Below, piece by piece: positions 49,487 to 57,498 of a stretch of 64,000 bases of DNA. The notes under the pieces are model-generated. The model was not told the DNA's origin. It saw only the letters and a program-made list of their open reading frames with translations, and searched no databases. Location of the stretch: contig NZ_JARXYP010000002.1 in the NCBI RefSeq assembly GCF_029893805.1, forward strand, positions 5,394,001-5,458,000. The letters are read 5' to 3'. A program made the translations under genes and the position numbers. The number at the start of each line of letters is the position of its first letter. The stretch's first letter is position 1. Source of the stretch: Streptomyces sp. SAI-135. Its GTDB lineage: Bacteria > Actinomycetota > Actinomycetes > Streptomycetales > Streptomycetaceae.

Positions 49487-50770
49487 CTACGACACCCCGC
49501 CCCGTCCCTGCCGGGGCAGCCCCGACTCCGCGGCCGCCGCCGAGTTGCAGTACTCGCGCACCGCGCTCGTCCGTGCCACCACGCGCCCCCGGTGCACCAC
49601 GATCCGGCTGTACGCCAGGGAGAGCGCCCCGTCCAGGCGGTCGCCGCGCACGGCGAGCAACTCGGCGGGGAAACCCGCCTCCACGCGGACCTCGGGCAGG
49701 CCGAGCACGGCGCGCGCCGACGTGCTCACCGCGTCGTAGGCGTCCTCCGGCCGCAGCCCGTACCGGGAGGCGAGCAGGTAGGCGGCCTCCAACGGGTCCC
49801 CGCGGCCCACGGGGTTGCAGGCGTCCCGCAGCGCGCCGCTGCCGGCGGCCAGCCGGACTCCGGCCGCCCGCAGCAGCCGTACCGGAGCCGTGCCCCGCCC
49901 GTCCACGCCCGCGCAGCCGCCCTGGGGCAGGCACACCACGGCGACTCCGGCCGCCGCGAGTTGGTCGGCCGTACGGGAGACCGCCTCCGCGGGGAGCCGG
50001 CCGAGGCCCGCGCAGGGGCCGAGGGTCACGCCGGGCCGCAGTCCTCCGGCCATGGCGGCGAGGCGGGCGAGCCGGGCCGGGTCGGTGGCGTCGGTGTGCA
50101 GGTCGACGGGGCAGCCGTGCTCGGAAGCGACCTCCAGGACCGCCTCCGCGTAGCCGGTCGGATCGGGGTCGAGATCCGGACAGCCGCCCACCACCGACGC
50201 GCCCATCTTGAGCGCGTCCCGCAGCATGGCGAGCCCCTCCGTCCCGGCCACCCCGGTCAGCACCCGGGGCATCGCCACGGCCGTCAGTTCGGTGAGCCCG
50301 CGCAGCGACCGCCGCGCCTGGAGTACGGCGGCCAGCGCGCCCAGCCCCTGCACGTCGCCCACGCGCACGTGGGCCCGCAGCGCGGTCGCCCCGTGCCCGA
50401 GCTGGAGGAGAGCGGCCTCCGTGGCCCGGCGCTGGACGTCCTGGGGATCGGGGGAGACCGGCCCCTCGGCGTCGGCGGACAGCGCGGTGTCGCTGTGGGC
50501 GTGCGGCTCGGCCGGGGCCGGCAGGAGCAGGTAGCCGCTGAGGTCCACGCGCGCACCGCACGCGCGCGTGCCGCCCCCGGCCGGACTCCCGGCCAGGCTC
50601 CCGGCGGTGCCGACCGCCTCGATGCGCCCGCCGCCCAGCCGTACGTCCACGGTCCTGCCGTCGGTGAGGCGCGCCCCGCACAACAGGAGGCCGGCATCCG
50701 GGGACCGGCCCGACGACGCGGCACCCGACGAGGACGAGGAGTGGGGCGGCTGCGGCTGGCTGTCGGGCAT
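49487..50770 (-). CDS. Amidohydrolase (cytosine-deaminase-like)
   Basis: 427 residues from the ATG at 50768-50770. Composite-domain start DAGLLLCGARLTDGRTVDVR; metal-binding HAH in APAEPHAHSDTAL; a second His in CPVDLHTDATDPAR; the end has FPAELLAVRGDRLDGALSLA and IVVHRGRVVART. This pattern fits the cytosine deaminase/imidazolonepropionase superfamily. The first 35 residues are Ser/Pro-rich and non-conserved. The substrate is unknown. Confidence 0.85.
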   Translation of the reverse strand: MPDSQPQPPHSSSSSGAASSGRSPDAGLLLCGARLTDGRTVDVRLGGGRIEAVGTAGSLAGSPAGGGTRACGARVDLSGYLLLPAPAEPHAHSDTALSADAEGPVSPDPQDVQRRATEAALLQLGHGATALRAHVRVGDVQGLGALAAVLQARRSLRGLTELTAVAMPRVLTGVAGTEGLAMLRDALKMGASVVGGCPDLDPDPTGYAEAVLEVASEHGCPVDLHTDATDPARLARLAAMAGGLRPGVTLGPCAGLGRLPAEAVSRTADQLAAAGVAVVCLPQGGCAGVDGRGTAPVRLLRAAGVRLAAGSGALRDACNPVGRGDPLEAAYLLASRYGLRPEDAYDAVSTSARAVLGLPEVRVEAGFPAELLAVRGDRLDGALSLAYSRIVVHRGRVVARTSAVREYCNSAAAAESGLPRQGRGGVS

Positions 50771-50984
50771 CGCGCTCCAGAGGCTCGGGCTGCGGGGCCC
50801 GGAGCCGCCGGAACCGCGCAACGGGACGCAAGATCACGCAGAGTGAGTCGAGCCTAGGGTGGCGGCGCGCCCGCGACGGGGAGGAGCGCAATAGTCGTAC
50901 CGGTGTGGTCCGCCGTACGGGAGGGGCTGCCGAGGCCTTGGGGAACCGTGCCGATCAAGGCACCCGGGGCGCCGCGAAACGGAT

Positions 50985-51014
50985 TTGGGCGAACGGCGGC
51001 GGAGCGTGTAATGT
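50985..51014 (+). promoter_or_regulatory. Promoter of the tRNA-Thr/tRNA-Met transcript
   Basis: TTGGGC (50985-50990), 18-bp spacer, TAATGT (51009-51014), 12 bases before tRNA-Thr. Confidence 0.6.
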
Positions 51015-51025
51015 CTTCATCGCTC

Positions 51026-51098
51026 GCCCCAATAGCTCAGTCGGCAGAGCGTCTCCATGGTAAGGAGAAGGTCTACGGTTCGATTCCGTATTGGGGCT
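51026..51098 (+). tRNA. tRNA-Thr (GGT)
   Basis: 73 bases. Acceptor GCCCCAA pairs with TTGGGGC; anticodon stem TCTCC/GGAGA with loop ATGGTAA gives GGT; T-arm TACGGTTCGATTCCGTA. CCA is not encoded. Confidence 0.96.
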
Positions 51099-51144
51099 CT
51101 GGTGTGTGAGGTTCCCGTCGTGAGGCGGGAACGGATCGCATCAC

Positions 51145-51217
51145 AGCGGTGTAGCTCAGTCGGTAGAGCAAGCGGCTCATAATCGCTGTGTCACCGGTTC
51201 AAGTCCGGTCACCGCTA
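51145..51217 (+). tRNA. tRNA-Met (CAT), elongator
   Basis: 73 bases. Acceptor AGCGGTG pairs with CACCGCT; anticodon loop CTCATAA gives CAT; T-arm ACCGGTTCAAGTCCGGT. The A:T first pair and the D-arm fit an elongator tRNA, not the initiator. It is 46 bp after tRNA-Thr, probably one transcript. Confidence 0.95.
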
Positions 51218-51222
51218 CAGAC

Positions 51223-51260
51223 AGTAGCCGATTGTGGGGTCGGTCCTTCGATCGGCTACT
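51223..51260 (+). terminator. Hairpin between tRNA-Met and rpmG
   Basis: AGTAGCCGAT ... ATCGGCTACT, 10-bp perfect arms, 5 bases after the tRNA. It is a terminator or processing signal. Confidence 0.65.
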
Positions 51261-51305
51261 CTTCTATGCGTTAATCGTCCCATCCGTTCGTCAAGGAGCA
51301 CTCCT

Positions 51306-51470
51306 GTGGCTGCCACCGACGTCCGCCCGAAGATCACGCTGGCCTGCGTGGAGTGCAAGGAGCGGAACTACATCACCAAGAAGAACCGGCGTAACAACCC
51401 GGACCGTCTTGAGATGAAGAAGCACTGCCCGCGTTGCAACGCGCACACCGCGCACCGCGAAACGCGATAA
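51306..51470 (+). CDS. rpmG: 50S ribosomal protein L33 (zinc-binding type)
   Basis: 54 residues from GTG 51306 (AAGGAGCAC before it). Full family length, MAATDVRPKITLACVECKER and MKKHCPRCNAHTAHRETR. Two CxxC pairs (CVEC, CPRC) make this the zinc-containing form, which Zur-regulated zinc-free paralogues replace under zinc limitation. It lies after tRNA genes, a common arrangement. Confidence 0.97.
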   Translation: MAATDVRPKITLACVECKERNYITKKNRRNNPDRLEMKKHCPRCNAHTAHRETR

Positions 51471-51484
51471 ATCAGGCTCGTACA

Positions 51485-51518
51485 CGAGGCCGTCCCCGAG
51501 AGATCGGGGGCGGCCTCG
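51485..51518 (+). terminator. Terminator after rpmG
   Basis: CGAGGCCGTCCCCGA ... TCGGGGGCGGCCTCG. Long GC-rich arms 15 bp after the stop. Confidence 0.8.
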
Positions 51519-51583
51519 CGTCGTTGAGAGCCCCGATACCGGTCAGTAAGACAGTGCAGATCAACCAGGAGGTGCCGAGGCCC

Positions 51584-52036
51584 ATGGCGCTCGACCAGTC
51601 CTTCGTGGGGCGGACCTACCCGCCCACCGAGCCCTATGAGGTGGGCCGGGAGAAGATCCGCGAGTTCGCCGAGGCGGTGGGGGACACCAACCCCGCGTAC
51701 ACCGACCCGGAGGCCGCCAAGGCGCTCGGTCACCCCGACGTGGTCGCCCCGCCGACCTTCGTGTTCTCGATCACCTTCAAGGCCGCGGGACAGGTCGTGC
51801 AGGACCCGCAGCTCGGCCTGGACTACAGCCGCGTGGTGCACGGCGACCAGAAGTTCTCCTACGTCCGCCCCGTGCGCGCCGGTGACCGTCTGACCGTCAC
51901 CTCCACCATCGAGGCGATCAAGTCCATGGCGGGCAACGACATCCTGGACATCCGCGGCGAGGTCCACGACGAGGCCGGCGAGCACGTCGTGACCGCCTGG
52001 ACCAAGCTCGTCGCGCGCGCGGCCGAGGGGGCGTGA
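51584..52036 (+). CDS. MaoC-like dehydratase, HadA-type subunit
   Basis: 150 residues from ATG 51584 with AGGAGGT 10 bases before. Hot-dog fold: REKIREFAEAVGDTNPAYTD then HPDVVAPPTFVFSITFKAAG. The hydratase motif D-x-N-P-x-H reads DTNPAY, with the catalytic His replaced by Tyr, as in the non-catalytic HadA partner of mycobacterial (3R)-hydroxyacyl-ACP dehydratase. The catalytic partner gene follows at once. Confidence 0.9.
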   Translation: MALDQSFVGRTYPPTEPYEVGREKIREFAEAVGDTNPAYTDPEAAKALGHPDVVAPPTFVFSITFKAAGQVVQDPQLGLDYSRVVHGDQKFSYVRPVRAGDRLTVTSTIEAIKSMAGNDILDIRGEVHDEAGEHVVTAWTKLVARAAEGA

Positions 52037-52044
52037 GGAAGAAG

Positions 52045-52473
52045 ATGACGGCGAAGATCGCATACGGCGACGTCGAGGTCGGCACCGAGCTGCCGGCCGG
52101 GACCTTTCCCGTGACCCGCGCCACCCTCGTCCAGTACGCGGGCGCCTCCGGGGACTTCAACCCCATCCACTGGAACGAGAAGTTCGCCAAGGAGGTGGGC
52201 CTCCCGGACGTGATCGCGCACGGCATGTTCACCATGGCCGAGGCGATCCGCGTGGTCACCGACTGGGTCGGCGACCCGGGCGCGGTCGTGGAGTACGGCG
52301 TCCGCTTCACCAAGCCCGTCGTGGTTCCGAACGACGACCAGGGTGCCGTGATCGAGGTCAGCGCCAAGGTCGCGGCCAAGCTCGACGACAACACGGTCCG
52401 GGTCGACCTCACGGCGACCAGCGCCGGGCAGAAGGTGCTCGGGATGTCGCGGGCGGTCGTACGGCTGGCCTGA
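52045..52473 (+). CDS. MaoC-like dehydratase, HadB-type catalytic subunit
   Basis: 142 residues. ATG 52045 is preferred over GTG 52033 because GAGGAAG lies between them. The intact (R)-hydratase motif is ASGDFNPIHWNEKFA with catalytic Asp and His, then GLPDVIAHGMFTMAEAIRVV. Together with HadA it likely dehydrates 3-hydroxyacyl-ACP or -CoA in fatty acid metabolism. A terminator follows 18 bp after the stop. Confidence 0.9.
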   Translation: MTAKIAYGDVEVGTELPAGTFPVTRATLVQYAGASGDFNPIHWNEKFAKEVGLPDVIAHGMFTMAEAIRVVTDWVGDPGAVVEYGVRFTKPVVVPNDDQGAVIEVSAKVAAKLDDNTVRVDLTATSAGQKVLGMSRAVVRLA

Positions 52474-52491
52474 GGGCCGGCTCCGGCTGTC

Positions 52492-52531
52492 GAGGTAAGG
52501 GGCGCCCTCCATTGCGGGCGCCCCTTACCTC
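52492..52531 (+). terminator. Terminator after the HadA/HadB pair
   Basis: GAGGTAAGGGGCGCCC-TCCATTGC-GGGCGCCCCTTACCTC, perfect 16-bp arms. Confidence 0.93.
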
Positions 52532-52555
52532 ATCTCCGTGACAGCCCTTCTTGCC

Positions 52556-52579
52556 AAGTTAGTGATTGAGTACTAACTT
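52556..52579 (+). promoter_or_regulatory. TetR operator 1 (autoregulatory)
   Basis: AAGTTAGT, 8 bases, ACTAACTT: perfect 8-bp arms ending 7 bp before the tetR-type ATG. The inner TTAGT-8-ACTAA pattern is repeated before the MFS gene. Confidence 0.85.
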
Positions 52580-52586
52580 ACATTCC

Positions 52587-53156
52587 ATGTCCAGGATGAG
52601 TGCAGAGGAGAGGCGCGAGAGCGTCATCCGCGCAGCGACGATCGAGTTCGCCCGCGGCGGCTACCACGGCACCTCGACCGAGGCGATCGCCAAGCGGGTC
52701 GGGGTCTCGCAGCCGTATCTCTTCCGGCTCTTCCCGGGGAAGAAGGCGATCTTCCTGGCGGTGGCACAGCGCTGCGTGGAGGACACCATCCGCACGTTCC
52801 AGGAGGCCTCGGAGGGGCTGCGGGGCGAAGAGGCCGAGCACGCCATGGCGGAGGCGTACAAGCGGGTCATCGCGGAGCGGCCCGAGTGGCTGCTGATGCA
52901 GATGCAGATGTACGTCGCGGTGGGGGCCGCCGAGCAGGAGGGCGACCACGAGTTCGGCGAGGCGGTGCGGGCCGGCTGGATGCGGCTGTGGGACACCGTC
53001 CACCTGCCGCTCGGCGCCGACCCCGGCGAGACGACGACCTTCCTCGCGTACGGGATGCTCATCAACTGCCTGGTGGCGATGGGCTTCCCGCCCGAACACC
53101 GGGTCTGGGAGGGCATGTACCCGTCGGCGCAGCTCAAGGGTCGACCGGAGCACTGA
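52587..53156 (+). CDS. TetR family transcriptional regulator
   Basis: 189 residues from ATG 52587. Helix-turn-helix: GYHGTSTEAIAKRVGVSQPY then LFRLFPGKKAIFLAVAQRCV. The C-terminal ligand domain is helical and hydrophobic (LLMQMQMYVAVGAAEQEGDH). It precedes a drug-efflux gene on the same strand, and each gene has a copy of the same palindrome just upstream, so it should repress both. An ATG at 52596 is also possible. Confidence 0.93.
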   Translation: MSRMSAEERRESVIRAATIEFARGGYHGTSTEAIAKRVGVSQPYLFRLFPGKKAIFLAVAQRCVEDTIRTFQEASEGLRGEEAEHAMAEAYKRVIAERPEWLLMQMQMYVAVGAAEQEGDHEFGEAVRAGWMRLWDTVHLPLGADPGETTTFLAYGMLINCLVAMGFPPEHRVWEGMYPSAQLKGRPEH

Positions 53157-53204
53157 GGACGCGCGCAACGAGGCGTCGTCGGCGCCTCTTCATGCCCGAA
53201 GAAC

Positions 53205-53222
53205 TTAGTAATCAATAACTAA
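53205..53222 (+). promoter_or_regulatory. TetR operator 2 (before the MFS gene)
   Basis: TTAGT, 8 bases, ACTAA: same half-sites and same spacing as operator 1, 28 bp before the MFS start. Confidence 0.82.
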
Positions 53223-53249
53223 TCAACGGTCGCAACCACTGGGGGAGCG

Positions 53250-54704
53250 ATGTCACAGCAAACAGCTCAGGCCACACCGACCGCACGGCGCGGGGGAGCC
53301 GTCTGGGCCCTCGTCATCACCAGCGTCGCCGGGTTCATGGCGGCCCTGGACAACCTCGTCGTCACCACCGCCCTGCCCTCCATCCGCGAGGACCTCGGCG
53401 GAGCGCTGCACGACCTCGAATGGACGGTCAGCGCCTACACGCTCACCTTCGCCGTCCTGCTGATGACCGGCGCGGCACTCGGCGACCGCTTCGGCCGTCG
53501 CCGTCTCTTCCTGGCCGGCCTCACGGTCTTCACCGGCGCGTCGGCGGCCGCGGCCCTGGCCCCCGGCATCGACTCCCTCATCGCCGCCCGCGCGGTCCAG
53601 GGCGTGGGCGCGGCGATCATGATGCCCCTGACGCTCACCCTCCTCACGGCGGCCGTGCCCGCCGCCAAGCGCGGGATGGCGTACGGCATCTGGGGCGCCG
53701 TCAACGGACTCGCGGTCGCCTCCGGGCCGCTGATCGGCGGCAGCCTCACCGAACACATCTCCTGGCAGTGGATCTTCTGGCTGAACGTCCCGCTCGGCCT
53801 CGCCCTCCTCCCTCTCGCCCGCCTGCGCCTCGCCGAGTCCCACGGCACCGGAGCGCCCCTCGACATCCCCGGCACCCTGCTGGCCAGCGGCGGTCTCTTC
53901 GGCATCGTCTACGGCCTGGTCCGCGGCCCGTCCGACGGCTGGACCGACTCCGTCGTGCTGCTCGCCCTGTTCACGGGGAGCGCGCTGCTCGCCGCGTTCG
54001 TCCTCTACAGCACGCGGGCCAAGAACCCCATGCTCCCGATGCGGCTGTTCCGCTCCCGTGCTTTCTCCGGCATCAACGCGGCGAGCCTCCTCATGTTCCT
54101 CGGCATGTTCGGCTCGATCTTCCTGCTCAGCCAGTACATGCAGGGCGTCCTCGGCTACTCGCCCACCGAGGCGGGCCTGCGGATGCTGCCCTGGACCGGC
54201 ATGCCGATGCTCGTCGCGCCGATCGCGGGGATCCTCTCCGACCGCATCGGGGGCCGCCCGGTCGTCGCCACGGGGCTCTTCCTCCAGGCGGCGGGTCTCG
54301 CGTACATGGCGTCCGTGGTCACGGTCGACGCGTCCTACTCCGCGCAGCTGCCCGGTCTCGTCCTCAGCGGCATCGGCATGGCGCTGTTCTTCGCCCCCGC
54401 GTCCAACCTCGTGATGTCGAGCGTGCTGCCCAGGGAACAGGGCATCGCGTCCGGGGCGAACAACGCGCTGCGTGAGGTGGGCGGGGCGCTGGGCATCGCC
54501 GTCATGGCGTCCATCTTCTCCTCGCAGGGCGGGTACGAGAGCGGGCAGTCCTTCGTGGACGGGCTGCGGCCGGCGCTGGTCACCGGGGCGGCGGTGGTGG
54601 CGCTCGCGGGGGTTGCGACCCTGGCGATTCCCTCACGGAAGCGGGGGGTGTCGGGGGAGCCGTCCTCCGAAGAGGGGCTGGTGCTGGAGACTTTGGCCGG
54701 CTGA
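53250..54704 (+). CDS. DHA2 family MFS drug efflux transporter
   Basis: 484 residues from ATG 53250 (GGGGGAG before it). Fourteen membrane segments expected. Motif D1-like DNLVVTTALPSIREDLGG, motif A GDRFGRRRLFLAGL, motif C GPLIGGSLTEHISWQWIFWL. This is the QacA/EmrB type of proton-driven multidrug exporter. It is regulated by the adjacent TetR protein through the palindrome at 53205-53222. The substrate is probably a hydrophobic compound that is also the TetR ligand (inference). Confidence 0.94.
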   Translation: MSQQTAQATPTARRGGAVWALVITSVAGFMAALDNLVVTTALPSIREDLGGALHDLEWTVSAYTLTFAVLLMTGAALGDRFGRRRLFLAGLTVFTGASAAAALAPGIDSLIAARAVQGVGAAIMMPLTLTLLTAAVPAAKRGMAYGIWGAVNGLAVASGPLIGGSLTEHISWQWIFWLNVPLGLALLPLARLRLAESHGTGAPLDIPGTLLASGGLFGIVYGLVRGPSDGWTDSVVLLALFTGSALLAAFVLYSTRAKNPMLPMRLFRSRAFSGINAASLLMFLGMFGSIFLLSQYMQGVLGYSPTEAGLRMLPWTGMPMLVAPIAGILSDRIGGRPVVATGLFLQAAGLAYMASVVTVDASYSAQLPGLVLSGIGMALFFAPASNLVMSSVLPREQGIASGANNALREVGGALGIAVMASIFSSQGGYESGQSFVDGLRPALVTGAAVVALAGVATLAIPSRKRGVSGEPSSEEGLVLETLAG

Positions 54705-54756
54705 GGGTGGCCTGCGGGGGTGCCGGGTTCGGTTGTGGGGCGAGTGCGGGTCGGTG

Positions 54757-54915
54757 GGGGCTGGTCGCGCAGTTCCCCGCGCCCCTGGGTGGGTGCAGTC
54801 GCCCGCGTGACGTCGGATCGTTGGCCACCGCACCCGCCGGTTGTGGGGCGGGTGCGGGTCCGTCGTGGCTGGTCGCGCAGTTCCCCGCGCCCCTGAGGAG
54901 TTGCAGTCACCGGCG
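54757..54915 (-). repeat. Two direct copies of the dispersed repeat
   Basis: GGCTGGTCGCGCAGTTCCCC occurs at about 54759 and 54867, each followed by GCGCCCCTG and a GTTGCAGTC or GTGCAGTC tail. Unit spacing is about 107 bp. The flanks (TTGTGGGGCG(A/G)GTGCGGGTC) are also shared. Confidence 0.88.
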
Positions 54916-55180
54916 CCACGACGGACCGTTCGCCACCTCGCCGCGCCGCGCCGCGACGGGCCGTTGGCCGGACGGCGCGCCACGATGGGCCGTCAGTCGC
55001 GTACGGCGCGAAGGGGACGGGGTGGGGGGTGTCCGCCCGCAGCGGCCGGCGTCCGTTACCGAGGACAGATCAAGGGGGCGAGCCGCCGGACCGAGGACGG
55101 ATACCCCCCACCCCGGCACCGACCCACCCACCGGGCCGTATGCGCTACGCACGCCCCCACCGAAGCCGTCACGGGCCGCC

Positions 55181-55230
55181 GCAGGCATTCAGGGGCGCGG
55201 GGAACTGCGCGAAAACGCCCGCCCCCACCG
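55181..55230 (+). repeat. Inverted dispersed repeat copy beside the murB promoter
   Basis: GCAGGCATTCAGGGGCGCGG then GGAACTGCGCGAAAACGCCC and a C-rich end. It matches the copies at 12.75-12.9 kb and ends about 7 bases before the -10 box of murB. Confidence 0.88.
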
Positions 55231-55236
55231 GACCCG

Positions 55237-55242
55237 TACCCT
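55237..55242 (+). promoter_or_regulatory. Probable -10 box of leaderless murB
   Basis: TACCCT lies 8 bases before GTG 55250. There is no ribosome site, so transcription probably starts at or next to the start codon. Confidence 0.5.
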
Positions 55243-55249
55243 GTACCGC

Positions 55250-56305
55250 GTGCAGGAACGACACGACGCCCCCCTCGCCCCCCTGACCACCTTCCGTCTC
55301 GGCGGCCCCGCCACCCGCCTCGTCACCGCGACGACCGACGCCGAGGTGATCGAGGTCGTCCGCGAGGCCGACGCGACCGGCACCCCGCTCCTCCTCATCG
55401 GCGGCGGCTCCAACCTCGTCATCGGCGACAAGGGCTTCGACGGCACCGCACTCGTCATCGCCACCAAGGGCTACGAACTCACCGGCACCCACCTCGCACT
55501 CGCCGCCGGCGAAGTCTGGACCGACGCCGTCGCACGCACCGTGGACGCCGGTCTCGCCGGGATCGAGTGCCTCGCCGGCATCCCCGGATCCGCGGGCGCG
55601 ACCCCCATCCAGAACGTCGGCGCCTACGGCCAGGAGGTGTCCTCCACCATCACCGAGGTCATCGCCTACGACCGCCGCACCGGCGAGACCGTCACCCTCA
55701 CCAACGACGACTGCGCCTTCTCCTACCGCCACAGCCGCTTCAAGGAGGACCCCGCCCGCTACGTCGTGCTGCGCGTCCACTTCGAGCTGGAGGACGCCGA
55801 CGGCCTCTCCGCGCCGATCAAGTACGCCGAGACCGCCCGCACTCTCGGCGTGGAGACCGGCGACCGCGTCCCCCTCGCCGACGCCCGCGCGACCGTCCTG
55901 AGGCTGCGCGCCGGCAAGGGCATGGTCCTGGACCCCGCCGACCACGACACCTGGTCGGCGGGCTCCTTCTTCACCAACCCGATCCTCACGGCCGCCCAGT
56001 TCGCCGAGTTCCACGCGCGCGTGAAGCAGCACCTCGGCGAGGACGCCGAACCCCCCGCGTACCCCGCGGGCGACGGCCGCACCAAGACCTCCGCGGCCTG
56101 GCTCATCGACAAGGCCGGGTTCACCAAGGGCTACGGCACCGGCCGCGCCCGCATCTCCACCAAGCACACCCTCGCCCTCACCAACCGGGGCGACGCCACC
56201 ACCGAGGACCTCCTCGCCCTGGCCCGGGAGGTCGTGGCGGGCGTACGCGACACTTTCGGCATCACGCTGGTCAACGAGCCGGTGACGGTGGGCGTCAGCC
56301 TGTAG
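55250..56305 (+). CDS. murB: UDP-N-acetylenolpyruvoylglucosamine reductase
   Basis: 351 residues, matching Streptomyces MurB length. It reduces the enolpyruvyl group with NADPH to form UDP-MurNAc, an early step of peptidoglycan synthesis. FAD-binding part: FRLGGPATRLV, LLLIGGGSNLVIGDKGFDGT (47-66), GIPGSAGATPIQNVGAYGQE. The catalytic Ser is in WSAGSFFTNPI and the late Glu in NEPVTVGVSL. GTG 55250 has no ribosome site, suggesting a leaderless mRNA. A longer upstream frame is open only through repeat sequence. Confidence 0.96.
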   Translation: MQERHDAPLAPLTTFRLGGPATRLVTATTDAEVIEVVREADATGTPLLLIGGGSNLVIGDKGFDGTALVIATKGYELTGTHLALAAGEVWTDAVARTVDAGLAGIECLAGIPGSAGATPIQNVGAYGQEVSSTITEVIAYDRRTGETVTLTNDDCAFSYRHSRFKEDPARYVVLRVHFELEDADGLSAPIKYAETARTLGVETGDRVPLADARATVLRLRAGKGMVLDPADHDTWSAGSFFTNPILTAAQFAEFHARVKQHLGEDAEPPAYPAGDGRTKTSAAWLIDKAGFTKGYGTGRARISTKHTLALTNRGDATTEDLLALAREVVAGVRDTFGITLVNEPVTVGVSL

Positions 56306-56344
56306 CCGCCCAGGCCCGCTCCCCGTCCACGCTCCAGGCCCGCT

Positions 56345-57385
56345 TCAGTCGACCGGGTGGTTCAGCCAGTCGTCCACCCCCGACAACAGCTTCGCCTTCA
56401 CGTCCTCCGGCGCCGCCGAGGCCCGTACCGACTGCCGGGCCAGCTCCGCCAGTTCCGCGTCCGAGAAGCCGTGATACCGCCGCGCGATCTCGTACTGCGC
56501 TGCCAGCCGGGACCCGAACAGCAGCGGGTCGTCGGCGCCCAGCGCCATCGGCACACCGGCCTCGAAGAGCCGCCGCAGCGGCACGTCCTCGTGCTTCTCG
56601 TAGACCCCGAGGGCCACGTTCGAGGCCGGGCACACCTCACACGTCACTTGCCGGTCCGCCAGCCGCTTCAGCAGCCGGGGGTCGTCGGCCGCGCGCACCC
56701 CGTGACCGATGCGGTGCGCGTCCAGGTCGTCGAGGCAGTCCCGTACCGACGACGGACCGGCCAGCTCGCCGCCGTGCGGCGCCGACAGCAGTCCGCCCTC
56801 GCGCGCGATGTGGAAGGCCCGGTCGAAGTCCCGTGCCATGCCCCGGCGTTCGTCGTTGGAGAGCCCGAAGCCGACCACACCCCGGTCCGCGTACCGCACC
56901 GCCAGCCGGGCCAGGGTGCGGGCGTCCAGGGGGTGCTTCATCCGGTTCGCGGCGACCAGCACCCGCATGCCGAGCCCGGTCTCCCGAGAGGTCGTCTCCA
57001 CCGCGTCCAGGATGATCTCCAGCGCCGGGATCAGCCCGCCCAGCCGGGGCGCGTACGACGTCGGGTCGACCTGGATCTCCAGCCACCCCGACCCGTCGCG
57101 GACGTCCTCCTCCGCGGCCTCCCGCACCAGCCGCCGGATGTCCTCGGGCTCCCTGAGGCACGAGCGCGCCGCGTCGTACAGCCGCTGGAACCGGAACCAG
57201 CCCCGTTCGTCCGTGGCCCGCAGCCTCGGCGGTTCTCCGCTGGTCAGTGCGTCGACCAGCGCCTCGGGCAGTCGTACGCCGTACTTGTCGGCCAGTTCCA
57301 GAACCGTCCCCGGCCGCATCGATCCGGTGAAGTGCAGATGCAGATGGGCTTTCGGCAGCTCAGAGACATCACGTACACGCTCCAT
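56345..57385 (-). CDS. Adenosine deaminase family protein
   Basis: 346 residues from the ATG at 57383-57385. Zinc ligands H14 and H16 in PKAHLHLHFTGSM, then SAPHGGELAGPSSVRDCLDD with the catalytic His/Glu region, and Asp-Asp in LGADDPLLFGS. It converts adenosine to inosine or acts on a related adenine compound. In place of the usual HxDG it has HFTG, as in a subgroup of bacterial adenosine deaminase-like enzymes. It lies downstream of aspC on the same strand with a terminator between them. Confidence 0.92.
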   Translation of the reverse strand: MERVRDVSELPKAHLHLHFTGSMRPGTVLELADKYGVRLPEALVDALTSGEPPRLRATDERGWFRFQRLYDAARSCLREPEDIRRLVREAAEEDVRDGSGWLEIQVDPTSYAPRLGGLIPALEIILDAVETTSRETGLGMRVLVAANRMKHPLDARTLARLAVRYADRGVVGFGLSNDERRGMARDFDRAFHIAREGGLLSAPHGGELAGPSSVRDCLDDLDAHRIGHGVRAADDPRLLKRLADRQVTCEVCPASNVALGVYEKHEDVPLRRLFEAGVPMALGADDPLLFGSRLAAQYEIARRYHGFSDAELAELARQSVRASAAPEDVKAKLLSGVDDWLNHPVD

Positions 57386-57452
57386 CCCAGGATCCTGCCG
57401 CACGCCACAGCCGTCCCGGTACCACTTTCCCCTTTAGTGGTCTTGCTCGCAC

Positions 57453-57484
57453 AAAAAAGCACCCCCTCACAGGAGGGGGTGCTT
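57453..57484 (-). terminator. Intrinsic terminator after aspC
   Basis: On the minus strand AAGCACCCCCTC-CTGT-GAGGGGGTGCTT followed by T-rich TTTT. It is a rare example here with a T-run. Confidence 0.93.
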
Positions 57485-57498
57485 CCGGTACGGCGACC

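Larger units (their letters stand above)
54705..55249. other. Repeat-bearing gap before murB
   Basis: 545 bp without a gene. Three copies of the dispersed repeat lie here: two in one orientation (about 54761 and 54868) and one inverted (55181-55230) next to the murB promoter. The open frame running through it into murB lacks a start and is repeat-derived. Confidence 0.8.

Noticed and set aside
54707..55249. An N-terminal extension of murB by 181 codons
   Set aside because: The extension encodes repeat sequence, has no ribosome site, and MurB of normal length starts at 55250.
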